From Vibrio crassostreae (GTDB lineage: Bacteria > Pseudomonadota > Gammaproteobacteria > Enterobacterales > Vibrionaceae): a stretch of 64,000 bases of DNA. Where the stretch lies: the NCBI RefSeq assembly GCF_024347415.1, contig NZ_AP025477.1, positions 682,001 through 746,000 on the forward strand, read 5' to 3'. The stretch's first letter is position 1. Each line of letters begins with the position of its first letter. The translations under genes were made by a program, and so were the position numbers. Of the stretch, positions 43,731 through 53,494 are shown in pieces. Below the pieces are notes generated by a model. That model did no database searches. It was not told the DNA's origin and saw only the letters and a program-made list of their open reading frames with translations.

Positions 43731-45854
43731 CTAAAGATGCTTCACGCGACGTTTAACTTCTTCTTGCTTACCGAAGTTAAATGGTCGTGCATCTGGGCTA
43801 CCAAGGTAACCGCAAACACGGCGTGTTACCGATACTTTCGTAGAATCATGGTTGCCACACTTAGGACACGTAAAGCCCTTACTTGTACAGTCAAACTCAC
43901 CGTTGTAACCACACTCGTAACACTCATCAATCGGTGTATTCGTACCGTAGTAAGGAACGCGTGTATAGCTGTAGTCCCATACGTTCTCTAGTGCTTCAAT
44001 GTTCTTCTGCATGTTCGGGAATTCACCGTAGCAAATGAAACCACCGCTAGAGATTTCAGGGTAAGGCATCTCGAAATCGATCTTGTCGTATGGGTTCACT
44101 TTCTTCTGCACATCTAAGTGGAAGCTGTTAGTGTAGTAACCGCGGTCTGTTACACCATCGATCACACCAAATTCTTTAGTGTCGATGCTGCAGAAACGGC
44201 TACATAGGTTTTCACTTGGTGTGCCGTATAGGCTGAACGCATAACCTGTCTCTTTCGTCCAAGATTCCACTTCACGCTTCATGTACTCCACTAGCTCAAG
44301 CGCTTTAGCACGCATTTCGCCATCGTCGTACAGGTGAACGTCAGTACCGTAAAGTGCTGTCATCGCTTCGTGGATACCAATGTAACCAAGAGAAACAGAT
44401 GCACGGCCGTTCTTGAAGATATCAGCGATTGAGTCGTCTGCTTTCAAACGAACGCCACATGCACCTTCCATGTATAGGATTGGCGCAACACGTGCTTTCA
44501 CGTTTTCTAGACGAGAGATACGAGTTTCTAGAGCACGACGAGCAAGCTTGAGTTTTTCATCAAGCAGTTCGTAGAACTTAGCCATATCTTGCTTCGCATT
44601 AATCGCGATACGTGGCAAGTTTAGGCTAACAACACCTAAGTTGTTACGGCCTTCATGAATCAGCTCACCGTTTTCTTCGTAGGTATTCAAGAAGCTACGG
44701 CAGCCCATAGGTGTTTTGAATGACCCTGTCACTTCTACTACTTTGTCGTAGTTAAGAATGTCTGGGTACATACGCTTAGACGCACACTCTAGCGCTAATT
44801 GCTTGATGTCGTAGTTTGGATCTTGCTTCTGGTGGTTCAAACCATCTTTGATTGCAAACACCAGTTTAGGGAATACCGCTGTTTTACGGTTTTTACCCAA
44901 ACCTGCAATGCGGTTTTTCAAGATAGATTGCTGGATAAGTTTTGAACCCCAACTTTCGCCTAAACCAAAACCAAACGTAACGAATGGAGTTTGACCGTTA
45001 GCGGTGTGTAGCGTGTTTACTTCGTACTCCAGAGACTGGAACGCGTCGTAACACTCTTTCTCTGTACGAGCGATAGCAAAAGCTTCTGGGCTATGAATGT
45101 CCCACTCTTTCGCTAACGATAAATGCTTCTCGTAGCTCGCCATTACATAAGGCTCTAGAACCTCATCGATACGGTTAATCGTGGTACCGCCGTAAATGTG
45201 GCTCGCCACTTGCGCGATGATTTGCGCTGTAACCGCAGTCGCCGTAGAGATCGACTTCGGAGTGTCGATTTCCGCGTTACCCATCTTGAAGCCATGCGTT
45301 AACATGCCTTTCAGATCGATAAGCATACAGTTAAACATTGGGAAGAACGGTGCGTAGTCTAGATCGTGGTAGTGAATGTCACCACACTCGTGAGCTTGTA
45401 CGATGTCACGTGGCAAAATGTGAGTTTTCGCATAGTGTTTAGCCACGATACCCGCCAGCAAGTCACGCTGAGTTGGGATAACTTTGCCGTCTTTGTTGGC
45501 ATTCTCATTGATCAGATCAACATTGCTTTCTTCGATCAAACCTTCGATCTCACGAGTCAAAGCACTTTGCTTTTCACGTGCGATGTCGCGGTCATGACGA
45601 TATTCAATGTAAGCACGAGCCAGAGACTTATAGGGTCCCTGCATTAACTCGTTCTCGACCATGGTTTGAATTTCAGAGATATGAACTTCATCGTAGTCTT
45701 CGAGCTTCAACTCAACTGCTAATGCCACATTCAGTGCATAAATAGCAATTTCCTTATCGGCTTTGTCTGATGCTGCTTCCACTGCAGCTTGGATGCGATC
45801 TCTACTGAATGGAGCTCTTGAGCCATCACGCTTGATTACGATTGATTTCACCAC
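43731..45854 (-). CDS. nrdD: Anaerobic (class III) ribonucleotide reductase
   Basis: A 707-aa protein making dNTPs without oxygen. The N-terminal ATP-cone (residues about 1-95, VIKRDGSRAPFSRDRIQAAVEAA) senses ATP/dATP. The core includes MGCRSFLNTYEENGELIHEGRNNLGVVSLNLPRIA. The C-terminus carries a four-Cys zinc site (CYECGYNGEFDC, CPKCG) and the glycyl radical loop RRVCGYLGSPDARPFN with the radical Gly at about 682. Upstream DNA has an exact FNR box and a pair of NrdR boxes. Confidence 0.95.
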   Translation of the reverse strand: MVKSIVIKRDGSRAPFSRDRIQAAVEAASDKADKEIAIYALNVALAVELKLEDYDEVHISEIQTMVENELMQGPYKSLARAYIEYRHDRDIAREKQSALTREIEGLIEESNVDLINENANKDGKVIPTQRDLLAGIVAKHYAKTHILPRDIVQAHECGDIHYHDLDYAPFFPMFNCMLIDLKGMLTHGFKMGNAEIDTPKSISTATAVTAQIIAQVASHIYGGTTINRIDEVLEPYVMASYEKHLSLAKEWDIHSPEAFAIARTEKECYDAFQSLEYEVNTLHTANGQTPFVTFGFGLGESWGSKLIQQSILKNRIAGLGKNRKTAVFPKLVFAIKDGLNHQKQDPNYDIKQLALECASKRMYPDILNYDKVVEVTGSFKTPMGCRSFLNTYEENGELIHEGRNNLGVVSLNLPRIAINAKQDMAKFYELLDEKLKLARRALETRISRLENVKARVAPILYMEGACGVRLKADDSIADIFKNGRASVSLGYIGIHEAMTALYGTDVHLYDDGEMRAKALELVEYMKREVESWTKETGYAFSLYGTPSENLCSRFCSIDTKEFGVIDGVTDRGYYTNSFHLDVQKKVNPYDKIDFEMPYPEISSGGFICYGEFPNMQKNIEALENVWDYSYTRVPYYGTNTPIDECYECGYNGEFDCTSKGFTCPKCGNHDSTKVSVTRRVCGYLGSPDARPFNFGKQEEVKRRVKHL

Positions 45855-45895
45855 TTCTCCTTACTCTTGAGGTATTCACAGACTTATCCACAAAC

Positions 45896-45942
45896 ACACT
45901 ATATAGAGCGATTTATCGTTTAACTAACACTAGATATTGTGG
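45896..45942. promoter_or_regulatory. Paired NrdR boxes upstream of nrdD
   Basis: ACACTATATAGAGCGA (45896-45911) and ACACTAGATATTGTGG (45927-45942) both resemble the NrdR consensus; their starts are 31 bp apart, the three-turn spacing typical for NrdR. The second is the better match. Expected to repress nrdDG when dNTP pools are high. Confidence 0.7.
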
Positions 45943-45973
45943 CGTATTTAACGAGAACCACCAACTTTGAGTA

Positions 45974-45987
45974 TTGATTTGGATCAA
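45974..45987. promoter_or_regulatory. FNR box upstream of nrdD
   Basis: TTGATTTGGATCAA is an exact match to TTGAT-N4-ATCAA, 120 bases before the nrdD start, as expected for oxygen-responsive activation. Confidence 0.85.
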
Positions 45988-46154
45988 TAAAACTCTCACG
46001 CTGACTAAGATCAATTCAATATTATTACGCTAGTTCTCAAGTCGAAAAGAAACAATGTAACAATAAAAAAACTGCTAAAAAGAGTTGAATTTTTGGTAAG
46101 TGTTGTAGGATAACGGCTCATCAATATTGGCAGACAAAATTAGGGATATTTGGC

Positions 46155-47030
46155 ATGAAACGACTTCGAAACTGGATAATGTTAGGTTGCGTACTCAGTA
46201 GCCACGCATTTGCTGTACCTTTGACCATATCCAGTTGGAATATCGAATGGTTATCAACCAACGAGGCTGTGAATAAGTTTTCCGCCCAACGTGATCAAGC
46301 TGATTTCAACAAACTTGAAGAATACTTTCAGTCTTTAGATGCGGATGTGGTCGCCTTTCAGGAAGTCGACGACTTAAATGCCATTCAGCGCGTGGCTGGC
46401 GATCAATACAAGATATTGATGTCTTACCGAGCATTACCAGAAAACAGTAACCGCCAGTTCAAAGAAGTGAACCAATACACAGGCTTCGCAGTTCGCAAAG
46501 GAATCACACTCACCGACTACGCTGACTTTCCTCTGGAGTTGGATTCTAACAGCAAGCTTAGGTTTGCCAGCTATGTGGTCGTTGAAACGGACTCAAAACC
46601 AATTCACATGTTGTCTGTGCATTTAAAGGCAGGCTGCAGCGGAGCGTATAAGTCTAACCGCGATTGTTCGCGCCTAAAAGACCAAGCACAGCAACTGAAT
46701 AAATGGATACAACAAAGAGAACGTAATGGTGAAGACTACGCGATCTTAGGCGACTTCAACCATAACCTATCCTACTCAAGAGATTGGATGTGGAAGGATT
46801 TAACTGAAAACACGGATGCTCGTTTGGCGACAAGGAAGACCCGTGCAGATTGTAAGGTTCGCTCAAATCGTAATAACCACCGCACGCACCAGTTCCGTTC
46901 TGTAATAGACCATATTGTGGTGAGCAAGTCCTTAGATGCTACTCCTGCGAAACAAAAGGTATTTGAAACGCAAGATGTGCTGGACTACAAACTCAGTGAC
47001 CACTGCCCAGTTTTAACGACTATCAACTAA
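46155..47030 (+). CDS. Secreted endonuclease/exonuclease/phosphatase-family protein
   Basis: A 291-aa protein with a signal peptide (RNWIMLGCVLSSHAFA). The EEP fold is shown by SSWNIEWLS near the start, DVVAFQEVDD with the catalytic Glu, LSVHLKAGC, AILGDFNHNL and the final SDHCPVLTTI with the catalytic His. It could be an extracellular DNase or a phosphodiesterase; compared with the larger Vibrio Xds nuclease it is short and has only this domain. Confidence 0.82.
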   Translation: MKRLRNWIMLGCVLSSHAFAVPLTISSWNIEWLSTNEAVNKFSAQRDQADFNKLEEYFQSLDADVVAFQEVDDLNAIQRVAGDQYKILMSYRALPENSNRQFKEVNQYTGFAVRKGITLTDYADFPLELDSNSKLRFASYVVVETDSKPIHMLSVHLKAGCSGAYKSNRDCSRLKDQAQQLNKWIQQRERNGEDYAILGDFNHNLSYSRDWMWKDLTENTDARLATRKTRADCKVRSNRNNHRTHQFRSVIDHIVVSKSLDATPAKQKVFETQDVLDYKLSDHCPVLTTIN

Positions 47031-47039
47031 TTGTTGTAG

Positions 47040-47087
47040 ATCTAAAAAGAGACCGACTGGCTATAGAGCTAAAGCGAGTCGGCCTCT
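47040..47087 (-). terminator. Terminator of the YeeE/YedE pair
   Basis: On the minus strand AGAGGCCGACT pairs with AGTCGGTCTCT, followed by TTTTTAG. Confidence 0.75.
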
Positions 47088-47130
47088 CTAATGCTTATAT
47101 CAAGCCAATTAGATACACGATAGGTTTACC

Positions 47131-47562
47131 CTAACAGGTTTTATTCGTTCGACCTGCCAACCACATCCCCACCAGCATGCATATCATAAACACCCACACG
47201 GTTGGGTTACCGCCACTAAGACTCGTAACAGCAGGTCCTGGACAAAAGCCTGCAAGCCCCCAACCTAATCCAAACGCTGTTGAACCTAGAATCAGTTTTC
47301 TGTCGATTAGCGGATTGTTACGGCTATCTAACGGCTCACCATTGATCGCTTTAGCGCGCTTTTTAATGACCAGATGATAAAACGGAGCGAAGACCAACAG
47401 CGCGCCGCCCATCACAAATGCCAAACTAATGTCCCAGTTACCGGTAATGTCTAAGAAGCCGAGTACCTTCTCAGGATCAACCATGCCTGAAATGATCATT
47501 CCTGACCCAAACAAGATTCCAGCAAGTAAACCAACAACGATACTAAATGAAGAATTTTTCAT
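47131..47562 (-). CDS. YeeE/YedE-family transporter, C-terminal-half subunit (DUF6691)
   Basis: A 143-aa protein from the ATG at 47562, which overlaps the stop of the partner by one base; a longer frame upstream lies inside the partner and is unlikely. Four helices, with LLAGILFGSGMIISGMVDPEKVLGFLDI and GWGLAGFCPGPAVTSLSGG. Its conserved Cys in FCPGPA is typical for thiosulfate/sulfur transport. Works with the next gene as one split transporter. Confidence 0.85.
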   Translation of the reverse strand: MKNSSFSIVVGLLAGILFGSGMIISGMVDPEKVLGFLDITGNWDISLAFVMGGALLVFAPFYHLVIKKRAKAINGEPLDSRNNPLIDRKLILGSTAFGLGWGLAGFCPGPAVTSLSGGNPTVWVFMICMLVGMWLAGRTNKTC

Positions 47563-48041
47563 TATGCCCCCAACCCTATCAGGTTCTTGATAAGCACGGT
47601 TGCTATTGCCACACCCATGAATACACACGTTGCGATAATGGAGCGTTTAGACAAACGCGCCATGCCGACAATGCCATGCCCACTAGTACAGCCGTTTGCC
47701 GTTTTAGTGCCAAAACCGACTAACAGACCAGCAATAACGACTACCAAAAGGTTCATCTCTTCCAATTGAGGGAGTTGGTAACCCGTCGGAATCAATACCC
47801 AACCACTTGCGACCATTCCGACAACAAAAGCAAGTCGCCAATGTTTCTCGGTTTTCTCAATGCGGGCGTCCGAGCTGGATTCAGACCCTGATTCTAAGCT
47901 TTTATTCTTTCTAGACGGCAATAAGCGACTAACGATTCCACTGATTCCTGCTACTCGCCCGATGCCCAACATCAGAACAATTGCCGACGCTCCTAGCAGC
48001 ATGCCACCGAAAAATGCATCCCAAGGTATTAAACTAACCAC
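47562..48041 (-). CDS. YeeE/YedE-family transporter, N-terminal-half subunit
   Basis: A 159-aa protein with about four helices: FFGGMLLGASAIVLMLGIGRVAGISGI and GLLVGFGTKTANGCTSGHGIVGMARLSKRS. NGCTSGHG is the conserved Cys motif of the family. In many bacteria such pairs (PmpA/PmpB) lie next to the sulfide/persulfide regulator BigR; none is seen here. Probably moves thiosulfate or related sulfur compounds across the inner membrane. Confidence 0.85.
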   Translation of the reverse strand: MVSLIPWDAFFGGMLLGASAIVLMLGIGRVAGISGIVSRLLPSRKNKSLESGSESSSDARIEKTEKHWRLAFVVGMVASGWVLIPTGYQLPQLEEMNLLVVVIAGLLVGFGTKTANGCTSGHGIVGMARLSKRSIIATCVFMGVAIATVLIKNLIGLGA

Positions 48042-48184
48042 TGACCTCTCCTATCCACAAACTCGAATCTAACTCACCACCATTTAAATTAGAGTTTACT
48101 AATAAATATAAATTAGTCAATGCTAATGTAACGCCACTATGTTGCGGTTTGTAAATCAGTAATCAAAAAGCTTCCCCCATGAAA

Positions 48185-48213
48185 AAAGCCCCTAGGTGTT
48201 AACCTAAGGGCTT
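48185..48213 (-). terminator. Terminator of the glycosyltransferase gene
   Basis: AAGCCCCTAGGT pairs with ACCTAAGGGCTT; on the minus strand it is followed by TTTTTTC. Confidence 0.85.
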
Positions 48214-48243
48214 AAGATTTCTTCTGTCTGTGGTAAAGAACCG

Positions 48244-49476
48244 TTATTTAATCTTATTCTTCTCCGCAATCCACTGCGACATGTACTTAGTGCTTGCCAT
48301 GCTGTGGTGCTTTAGCATTGAACCGAAGAAATTATCCAGTCGATGCGAATCAAGCTCAGAATCTAGCGCAATTAATCGCTCGATCAATTTGTCGCCCAGT
48401 TGATTCTGTTCATAGTACGCTTCAAGAATTGAATGACACTGGCTTTGAGCTTGAAGCCACTTATCTTCATCTTTATAGAGAGCGACAGCTTGTTCAACAA
48501 ACTCGTCGATATCATCTGCCACCGCACCCGGCCATTGCAGTTTGCCTTGTGGTAGCATGCCTTCACTGCCGATCTCACTCGTCACGTTTGGAGTTTGCAG
48601 CTTCATCGCATCAAGCAGCTTACCTTTAATGCCCGCACCAAAACGTAATGGCGCAACACAAACACGTGCCTGTTCCATCACTTCTTGAGCATCTTTAGCC
48701 CAACCTTTGATGTGGAAACCGGTTTTAGGGTTATGCAAAGCGGTTGCCTTTGGCGGCGGGTATGAACCGTAAATATGAAGCTCAGTGTCAGGCAACTGCT
48801 TACGAATCTTCGGCCAAATCTTCTGTAACTGAAGCACCGCATCCCAGTTAGGCGCATGTCTAAAGTTACCTATCGTCATGAAATGCTTACGTTCTTCAAA
48901 ACTTTTTGTGCTTTCAGGTAACGTATTAAGATCAACCATAAACGGCAGATGATGTAACAGCTTTGGATCGATATTGAACTCAGATTGGAGCAGTTCCATC
49001 TCGTAGCTTGAGATGATCAACGAAAGATCACAGCGCAGAATCGCGGCAATTTCACGTTTCGCCAAATCACTGTACAGGTATTCTTTCGTTAACTCTGTCT
49101 CTTTCTTAACTGCTTCATGTCGAGCATTGCGTAGGAATTGTAAATCTTCAGTATCGAGTAGCTTAAAGGCATTCGGACATACCTTCTCAACGCGCCAGCC
49201 GAATTGCTCTTCCATCATAAAGCGGTCAAACATTACAACATCAGGTTGCAGCTCTTCGATGTACTGGTCAAAGCTATCGCAATTTAGCTGAATAGATTGG
49301 CTTGTGATGCCCTCTTCTGAGAGGTCGATCATGTGCTCGGTTTCTTGAGCTGGCGTTGCGAATTCAACAGACCAACCTTGTCTCTTAAATAGACGCAAAA
49401 GAGACATCATGTGGCTGCCAGCCGCCGATGAATTCGGTTCTGGCCAAACGTAGCCAATTGCTAAAACTTTCTTCAA
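48244..49476 (-). CDS. GT-B glycosyltransferase (group 1/GT4-like)
   Basis: A 410-aa cytoplasmic protein. The N-terminal half starts KVLAIGYVWPEPNSSAAGSHMMSLLRLF. The C-terminal half has FMTIGNFRHAPNWDAVLQL, ELHIYGSYPP, GFHIKGWAKDAQEVMEQARVCVAPLRFGAGIKGKLLDAMKLQTPNV, the donor-binding pattern of this group. No other polysaccharide genes are adjacent, so acceptor and pathway are unknown. Confidence 0.85.
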   Translation of the reverse strand: MKKVLAIGYVWPEPNSSAAGSHMMSLLRLFKRQGWSVEFATPAQETEHMIDLSEEGITSQSIQLNCDSFDQYIEELQPDVVMFDRFMMEEQFGWRVEKVCPNAFKLLDTEDLQFLRNARHEAVKKETELTKEYLYSDLAKREIAAILRCDLSLIISSYEMELLQSEFNIDPKLLHHLPFMVDLNTLPESTKSFEERKHFMTIGNFRHAPNWDAVLQLQKIWPKIRKQLPDTELHIYGSYPPPKATALHNPKTGFHIKGWAKDAQEVMEQARVCVAPLRFGAGIKGKLLDAMKLQTPNVTSEIGSEGMLPQGKLQWPGAVADDIDEFVEQAVALYKDEDKWLQAQSQCHSILEAYYEQNQLGDKLIERLIALDSELDSHRLDNFFGSMLKHHSMASTKYMSQWIAEKNKIK

Positions 49477-49496
49477 AACACTTCCTAAGAAATAAC

Positions 49497-49520
49497 AAAA
49501 GGGACTGTAGAAGTCCCTAA
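49497..49520 (-). terminator. Terminator of the FabH/GNAT unit
   Basis: AGGGACT pairs with AGTCCCT, with TTTTG on the minus strand. Confidence 0.7.
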
Positions 49521-49575
49521 TTAAACGTAAATCAATTTATACCGCTGATTATAATTGGTTCTAAGAACTCAGCGA

Positions 49576-50058
49576 TCAGATTCGCTCACCTACATTGCGA
49601 GCTATCATAAGCACTTCATCAGCAGAGTACAGGTTTGAAATCGTGGTTTCGACCTCTGCACCTAACGTCGATTGATAAAGCTTTTGTGCAAAGTTGTCAG
49701 CTCTGGTGGTCACTAATACATGTTTTAGCGTCGAGCCTTGCTCTGCTAGCTTCTGCTTCACTTGCGGCAAGGAGTCCAGAATCAGTTTTTTTCCCAACCC
49801 TTTCCCCTGCGCACTTGGTAACACGGCAAGTTGCTCTAGTTCTAAAACAGCTTCAGGTCTAAACCCACTCTTTTGAACCCAAATAATGTAGCCAACAATC
49901 TCGCCTTCGCTCTCTGCAACGAAGTTAAGAAAGCGTGGTGAAGCGCTTAAGTTACATTGTAACCAGTCTTTTGAGTTTTGCTGTCGAACAAAAGTAGCTT
50001 GGTGAACTAAAGCCGCACCATCAAGGTCGGCTTTTGCCATAAAACGAACTTGCGCCAT
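49576..50058 (-). CDS. GNAT-family N-acetyltransferase
   Basis: A 160-aa protein. The acetyl-CoA loop is LEQLAVLPSAQGKGLGKKLI (Q-x-x-G-x-G/A), with ADNFAQKLYQSTLG near the end. The acceptor is unknown. It starts four bases after the FabH-like gene, so the two are co-transcribed. Confidence 0.8.
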   Translation of the reverse strand: MAQVRFMAKADLDGAALVHQATFVRQQNSKDWLQCNLSASPRFLNFVAESEGEIVGYIIWVQKSGFRPEAVLELEQLAVLPSAQGKGLGKKLILDSLPQVKQKLAEQGSTLKHVLVTTRADNFAQKLYQSTLGAEVETTISNLYSADEVLMIARNVGERI

Positions 50059-50062
50059 GTTG

Positions 50063-51163
50063 CTACTCGTTCTCAGAATTAGGACGCGTTTTACAGTGTA
50101 AAATGGCTCTTTCCAAAAGCTCTAAAGCCGACTTATCCGCTTCTGGAAGCTTAGCATCTGATTGACCTAGCGGTTCAACACGGCTACCCCATTTAATATG
50201 ACCAGCCCCCCAAGTTAAACCAGCACCGAATGCCGCTACAAGGATGTTTGAGTTCGGTTTAACAAAGCCTTGCTCTAACGATTCACACAATGCAATTGGC
50301 ACAGTCGCAGCCGACGTGTTGCCGTAATTTTGAATGTTCACGAACGCTTTCTCACGTTCAATGCCCGCCATATCGCACAGAGTTTGAATGATTCGGATGT
50401 TTGCTTGGTGTGGAATCACTACATCGATGTTGTCTGTTGAGATGCCAGTGCGGCTCAATACTGTGTGTGCTGCTGCACCCATGCCTTTAACCGCACGTTT
50501 GAAGATCTCTTTACCTACGAAATCAAAGTCCCAGTAACCGTTGTCAGCAGCGAAGCGATCCATAGAAGTACCGAACTTTGGTACTGCTAAAATATCGCGG
50601 CCTTCCGCGTCACAACCGATCTGCGCTTCTTGCAGGCCAACTTGCTCTTCAGTACGCGATAGAACCACAGCGCCAGCACCATCACCAAATAGAACAGCAG
50701 TATCACGCTTGGTCCAGTCAATGAAGAATGAAAGACGTTCTGCGCCCACAACGATCGCATTGCGGTAGTTGCCGGCTTGAATTAATCGAGTCGCGGTTTC
50801 AACACCGTAAATGAAGCCGGTACATGCTGCGTTAAGGTCAAAAGCCGCTGCGCTCTTGATACCTAGGTTCTGTTGAACCTTAGACGCAGTATTTGGAATA
50901 AGAGAATCAGGGCTGCACGTTGCGATGATCACGAGATCGATATCTTCGGCAGTAAGGCCAGCGCACGCCATTGCGTGTTGAGCAGCAACAGTCGCTAGCT
51001 CAGAGGTATTTACATGACTGATACGACGGTTTTCGATACCAGTTCGAGTACGAATCCACTCGTCAGACGTATCAATGAAAGTGCTTAAATCATCATTGGA
51101 CAGCACGGCTGGTGGCAGACACTTTCCCCAGCCAGTAATTTCGGCGTAAAATTTTGTCATCAT
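50063..51163 (-). CDS. Beta-ketoacyl-ACP synthase III (FabH-like)
   Basis: A 366-aa thiolase-fold enzyme. Nucleophile Cys114 is in [10 protein letters not shown]; His in [10 protein letters not shown] and Asn in QNYGNTSAA complete the triad. About 45 residues longer than housekeeping FabH, with a C-terminal extension ([21 protein letters not shown]), so it is probably the second, non-essential chromosome-II copy that starts special fatty acids. AGGTAA precedes ATGATG. Confidence 0.85.
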   Translation of the reverse strand: MMTKFYAEITGWGKCLPPAVLSNDDLSTFIDTSDEWIRTRTGIENRRISHVNTSELATVAAQHAMACAGLTAEDIDLVIIATCSPDSLIPNTASKVQQNLGIKSAAAFDLNAACTGFIYGVETATRLIQAGNYRNAIVVGAERLSFFIDWTKRDTAVLFGDGAGAVVLSRTEEQVGLQEAQIGCDAEGRDILAVPKFGTSMDRFAADNGYWDFDFVGKEIFKRAVKGMGAAAHTVLSRTGISTDNIDVVIPHQANIRIIQTLCDMAGIEREKAFVNIQNYGNTSAATVPIALCESLEQGFVKPNSNILVAAFGAGLTWGAGHIKWGSRVEPLGQSDAKLPEADKSALELLERAILHCKTRPNSENE

Positions 51164-51282
51164 TTACCTGTTTATTGTTTGTTTTTATTTAAGTATCGTA
51201 TTCTAGTTTTAAACAGTATAAGCGCTCCGTGCGTGATTCGTAAATCACGTTAGCCACGGAGTTACAATAAAAAGAGAAAGTT

Positions 51283-51717
51283 ATGTCTACATTCAACACA
51301 CGCTGCCCTTCTTGTAATGGCTTAAACCGAGTTCCTTCAGAAAGAATTTCAGAAAGCCCAACTTGTGGTAAATGCAAAACAGCACTGCTCGATGGCGCTC
51401 CTATCGAGGGAACGTCACTTAATTTCCAATCTATCTTGAACAGTTCACAGCCTGTAGTTGTCGACTTCTGGGCGACATGGTGTAACCCATGTGTAGGCTT
51501 CGCGCCTGTGTTCAGCGACGTTGCAAAAGAACGCTCTGGAGATGTTCGATTCGTTAAGATTGATACTGAAGCTCAGCAACAGCTTGCTGCAATGTATCAA
51601 ATCAGAAGTATTCCGACGGTCATGGTCTTTAAAGACGGTAAACGTGTCGACACGATCAACGGTGCGTTACCAAAAGGCCAATTTGATCAATGGCTTAATC
51701 AAGCTCTAACGAAGTAA
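51283..51717 (+). CDS. trxC: Thioredoxin 2 (TrxC-type)
   Basis: A 144-aa protein. An N-terminal zinc ribbon with Cys8, Cys11, Cys28, Cys31 marks it as TrxC. The thioredoxin domain has FWATWCNPC (Cys67, Cys70), where the usual active site is WCGPC; Asn in place of Gly should alter the redox potential. SIPTVMVFKDG carries the cis-Pro. Divergent from the FabH-like gene. Confidence 0.9.
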   Translation: MSTFNTRCPSCNGLNRVPSERISESPTCGKCKTALLDGAPIEGTSLNFQSILNSSQPVVVDFWATWCNPCVGFAPVFSDVAKERSGDVRFVKIDTEAQQQLAAMYQIRSIPTVMVFKDGKRVDTINGALPKGQFDQWLNQALTK

Positions 51718-51751
51718 GTTTGTTTCGATTCTTTCAGCAATCAACAAACAA

Positions 51752-51794
51752 AATAGGTTAAGGAACCTTAATGGATAAGGCTCCCTAACCTATT
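51752..51794. terminator. Bidirectional terminator between trxC and the GMC gene
   Basis: AATAGGTTA pairs with TAACCTATT, with inner GG/CC and CCTTA/TAAGG stems. Confidence 0.7.
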
Positions 51795-51826
51795 GTAAAT
51801 CTGCCTGTTTTCTCTAACCTTTCCGG

Positions 51827-53494
51827 CTAACCAGTCATTTCGTGTTCTGCGCTCTCATTCGCGACCTGCTTATTTACACTGTCTTTCTTATCTAAGTTGT
51901 ATTGGCTTTTAATCTGATCAGCGACTTTTTCAGCAATCATAATGGTTGGCGCATTAGTGTTTGCCCCAATCAGTGTCGGCATTACCGAAGCATCAATGAC
52001 TCTCAAGTTATCCAATCCATAAACTTTGAGATCTTTATCTACCACGGCTAATGAATCACTATTAGGCCCCATTTTACAGGTTCCAACAGGGTGATATTGG
52101 GTATCAGCTCGGTTACGGATGTCTTGCTCTATAGCCTTGTCATCATTGACATCAACAGGATAAAAAGCATTGCCACGAATATCATCGAACGCTTCGCTTT
52201 CTAGCATTTGATACTGCTTTTTCCACCCTTTAATCATGATCTCCATGTCTTCAGGATGGCTGAAAAACGCAGGGTCGATCCTAGGTGGATCATAGGGATC
52301 ATTACTATTGAGCGTTACAGTGCCATTACTTTTGGGACGCAACAATGTGACATGAGAGGTAAAGCCATGACTGGTATGGATTTTTCGGGCATGGTCATCC
52401 ACTACAGCGACCACAAATACAAACTCTAAATCAGGCACCGCGATATGATCATCTGAACAAAGAAAGCCGATTCCCTCTGCAAAGTTACTGCTCATCTTAC
52501 CACGGCGTTCTTTGTGCCATAAGGGCAGTGCTTTGGTCATTTCAGATACCATTTGCAATGAAATACCGAACGTTTCGCGCTTTTCGCTGCACTTATAGGA
52601 GTGAACCAAGTCGATATGATCTTGCAGGTTCTTGCCCACACCGGGTAATTCATGAACTTGTTCGATACCATGCGTCTCTAGTTCAGCTTTACAACCGACA
52701 CCAGACAGTAATAGCAATTGGGGAGAGCCAAAAGCACCTGCAGACAAAATGACTTCCTTGTTGCATCGGATCTGATAACGTTTGCCATTGGAGCCGTATT
52801 CAACACCTACCGCTTTCTTACCTTCAAACAAAACCTTATGTGTGGTTGCTTTGGTCACGACGGTAAGATTCGATCGTGACAGGTTTGGAGTTAGGTAAGC
52901 CTTGGCAGCACTGCACCGTTCGCCATTCAGCTGAGTGACCTGAGTCGGCATTGCACCAAACTGAGCAGCCCCATTTATATCTTCATTGCGTGGCACACCT
53001 ATCGACTCACACGCAGTTAAATACCGCTCCAACATCGGGCTTGGCGACCTAAGATTTGCCACATTAAGAGGACCACCTTGGCCGTGATACTCATCTTGGT
53101 GAACTTCGTTATTTTCTGCTTTCTTAAAGTAAGGCAGACACGAATCATAGTTCCAGCCAGCATTGCCTAAGCTCTCCCATGTGTCATAGTCATAACGATG
53201 TCCACGGGCGTACATCATGGCATTGATAGAACTAGAACCGCCGAGTGTCTTACCCCTCGGTTGATAGCCCTTGCGACCATTTAAACCCGGTTGTTCAACG
53301 GTCTCGAACGCCCAGTTATTGAGCTTAGTCGGCATCATCGCTACAACACCCACTGGAGTATGAATAAATGGGCTCGTGTCTTTACCACCAGCCTCCAACA
53401 AACAAACGGTCGTATTTGGATCTTCAGACAGCCGAGAAGCCATCACACAGCCAGCGGAGCCACCGCCCACGATAATAAAGTCATAGTTATCCAT
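51827..53494 (-). CDS. GMC-family alcohol/choline-type FAD oxidoreductase
   Basis: A 555-aa protein. FAD-binding IIVGGGSAGCVMASRLSED at the N-terminus, GMC signature 1 near GKTLGGSSSINAMMYARGHRYDYD, and C-terminal YHPVGTCKMG with the catalytic His and VIDASVMPTLIGANTNAPTIMIAEK. It resembles AlkJ/BetA-type alcohol dehydrogenases. It overlaps an acyl-CoA synthetase gene by 8 bases, so oxidation of a longer-chain alcohol followed by CoA activation is a reasonable guess; choline genes are absent. Confidence 0.85.
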   Translation of the reverse strand: MDNYDFIIVGGGSAGCVMASRLSEDPNTTVCLLEAGGKDTSPFIHTPVGVVAMMPTKLNNWAFETVEQPGLNGRKGYQPRGKTLGGSSSINAMMYARGHRYDYDTWESLGNAGWNYDSCLPYFKKAENNEVHQDEYHGQGGPLNVANLRSPSPMLERYLTACESIGVPRNEDINGAAQFGAMPTQVTQLNGERCSAAKAYLTPNLSRSNLTVVTKATTHKVLFEGKKAVGVEYGSNGKRYQIRCNKEVILSAGAFGSPQLLLLSGVGCKAELETHGIEQVHELPGVGKNLQDHIDLVHSYKCSEKRETFGISLQMVSEMTKALPLWHKERRGKMSSNFAEGIGFLCSDDHIAVPDLEFVFVVAVVDDHARKIHTSHGFTSHVTLLRPKSNGTVTLNSNDPYDPPRIDPAFFSHPEDMEIMIKGWKKQYQMLESEAFDDIRGNAFYPVDVNDDKAIEQDIRNRADTQYHPVGTCKMGPNSDSLAVVDKDLKVYGLDNLRVIDASVMPTLIGANTNAPTIMIAEKVADQIKSQYNLDKKDSVNKQVANESAEHEMTG

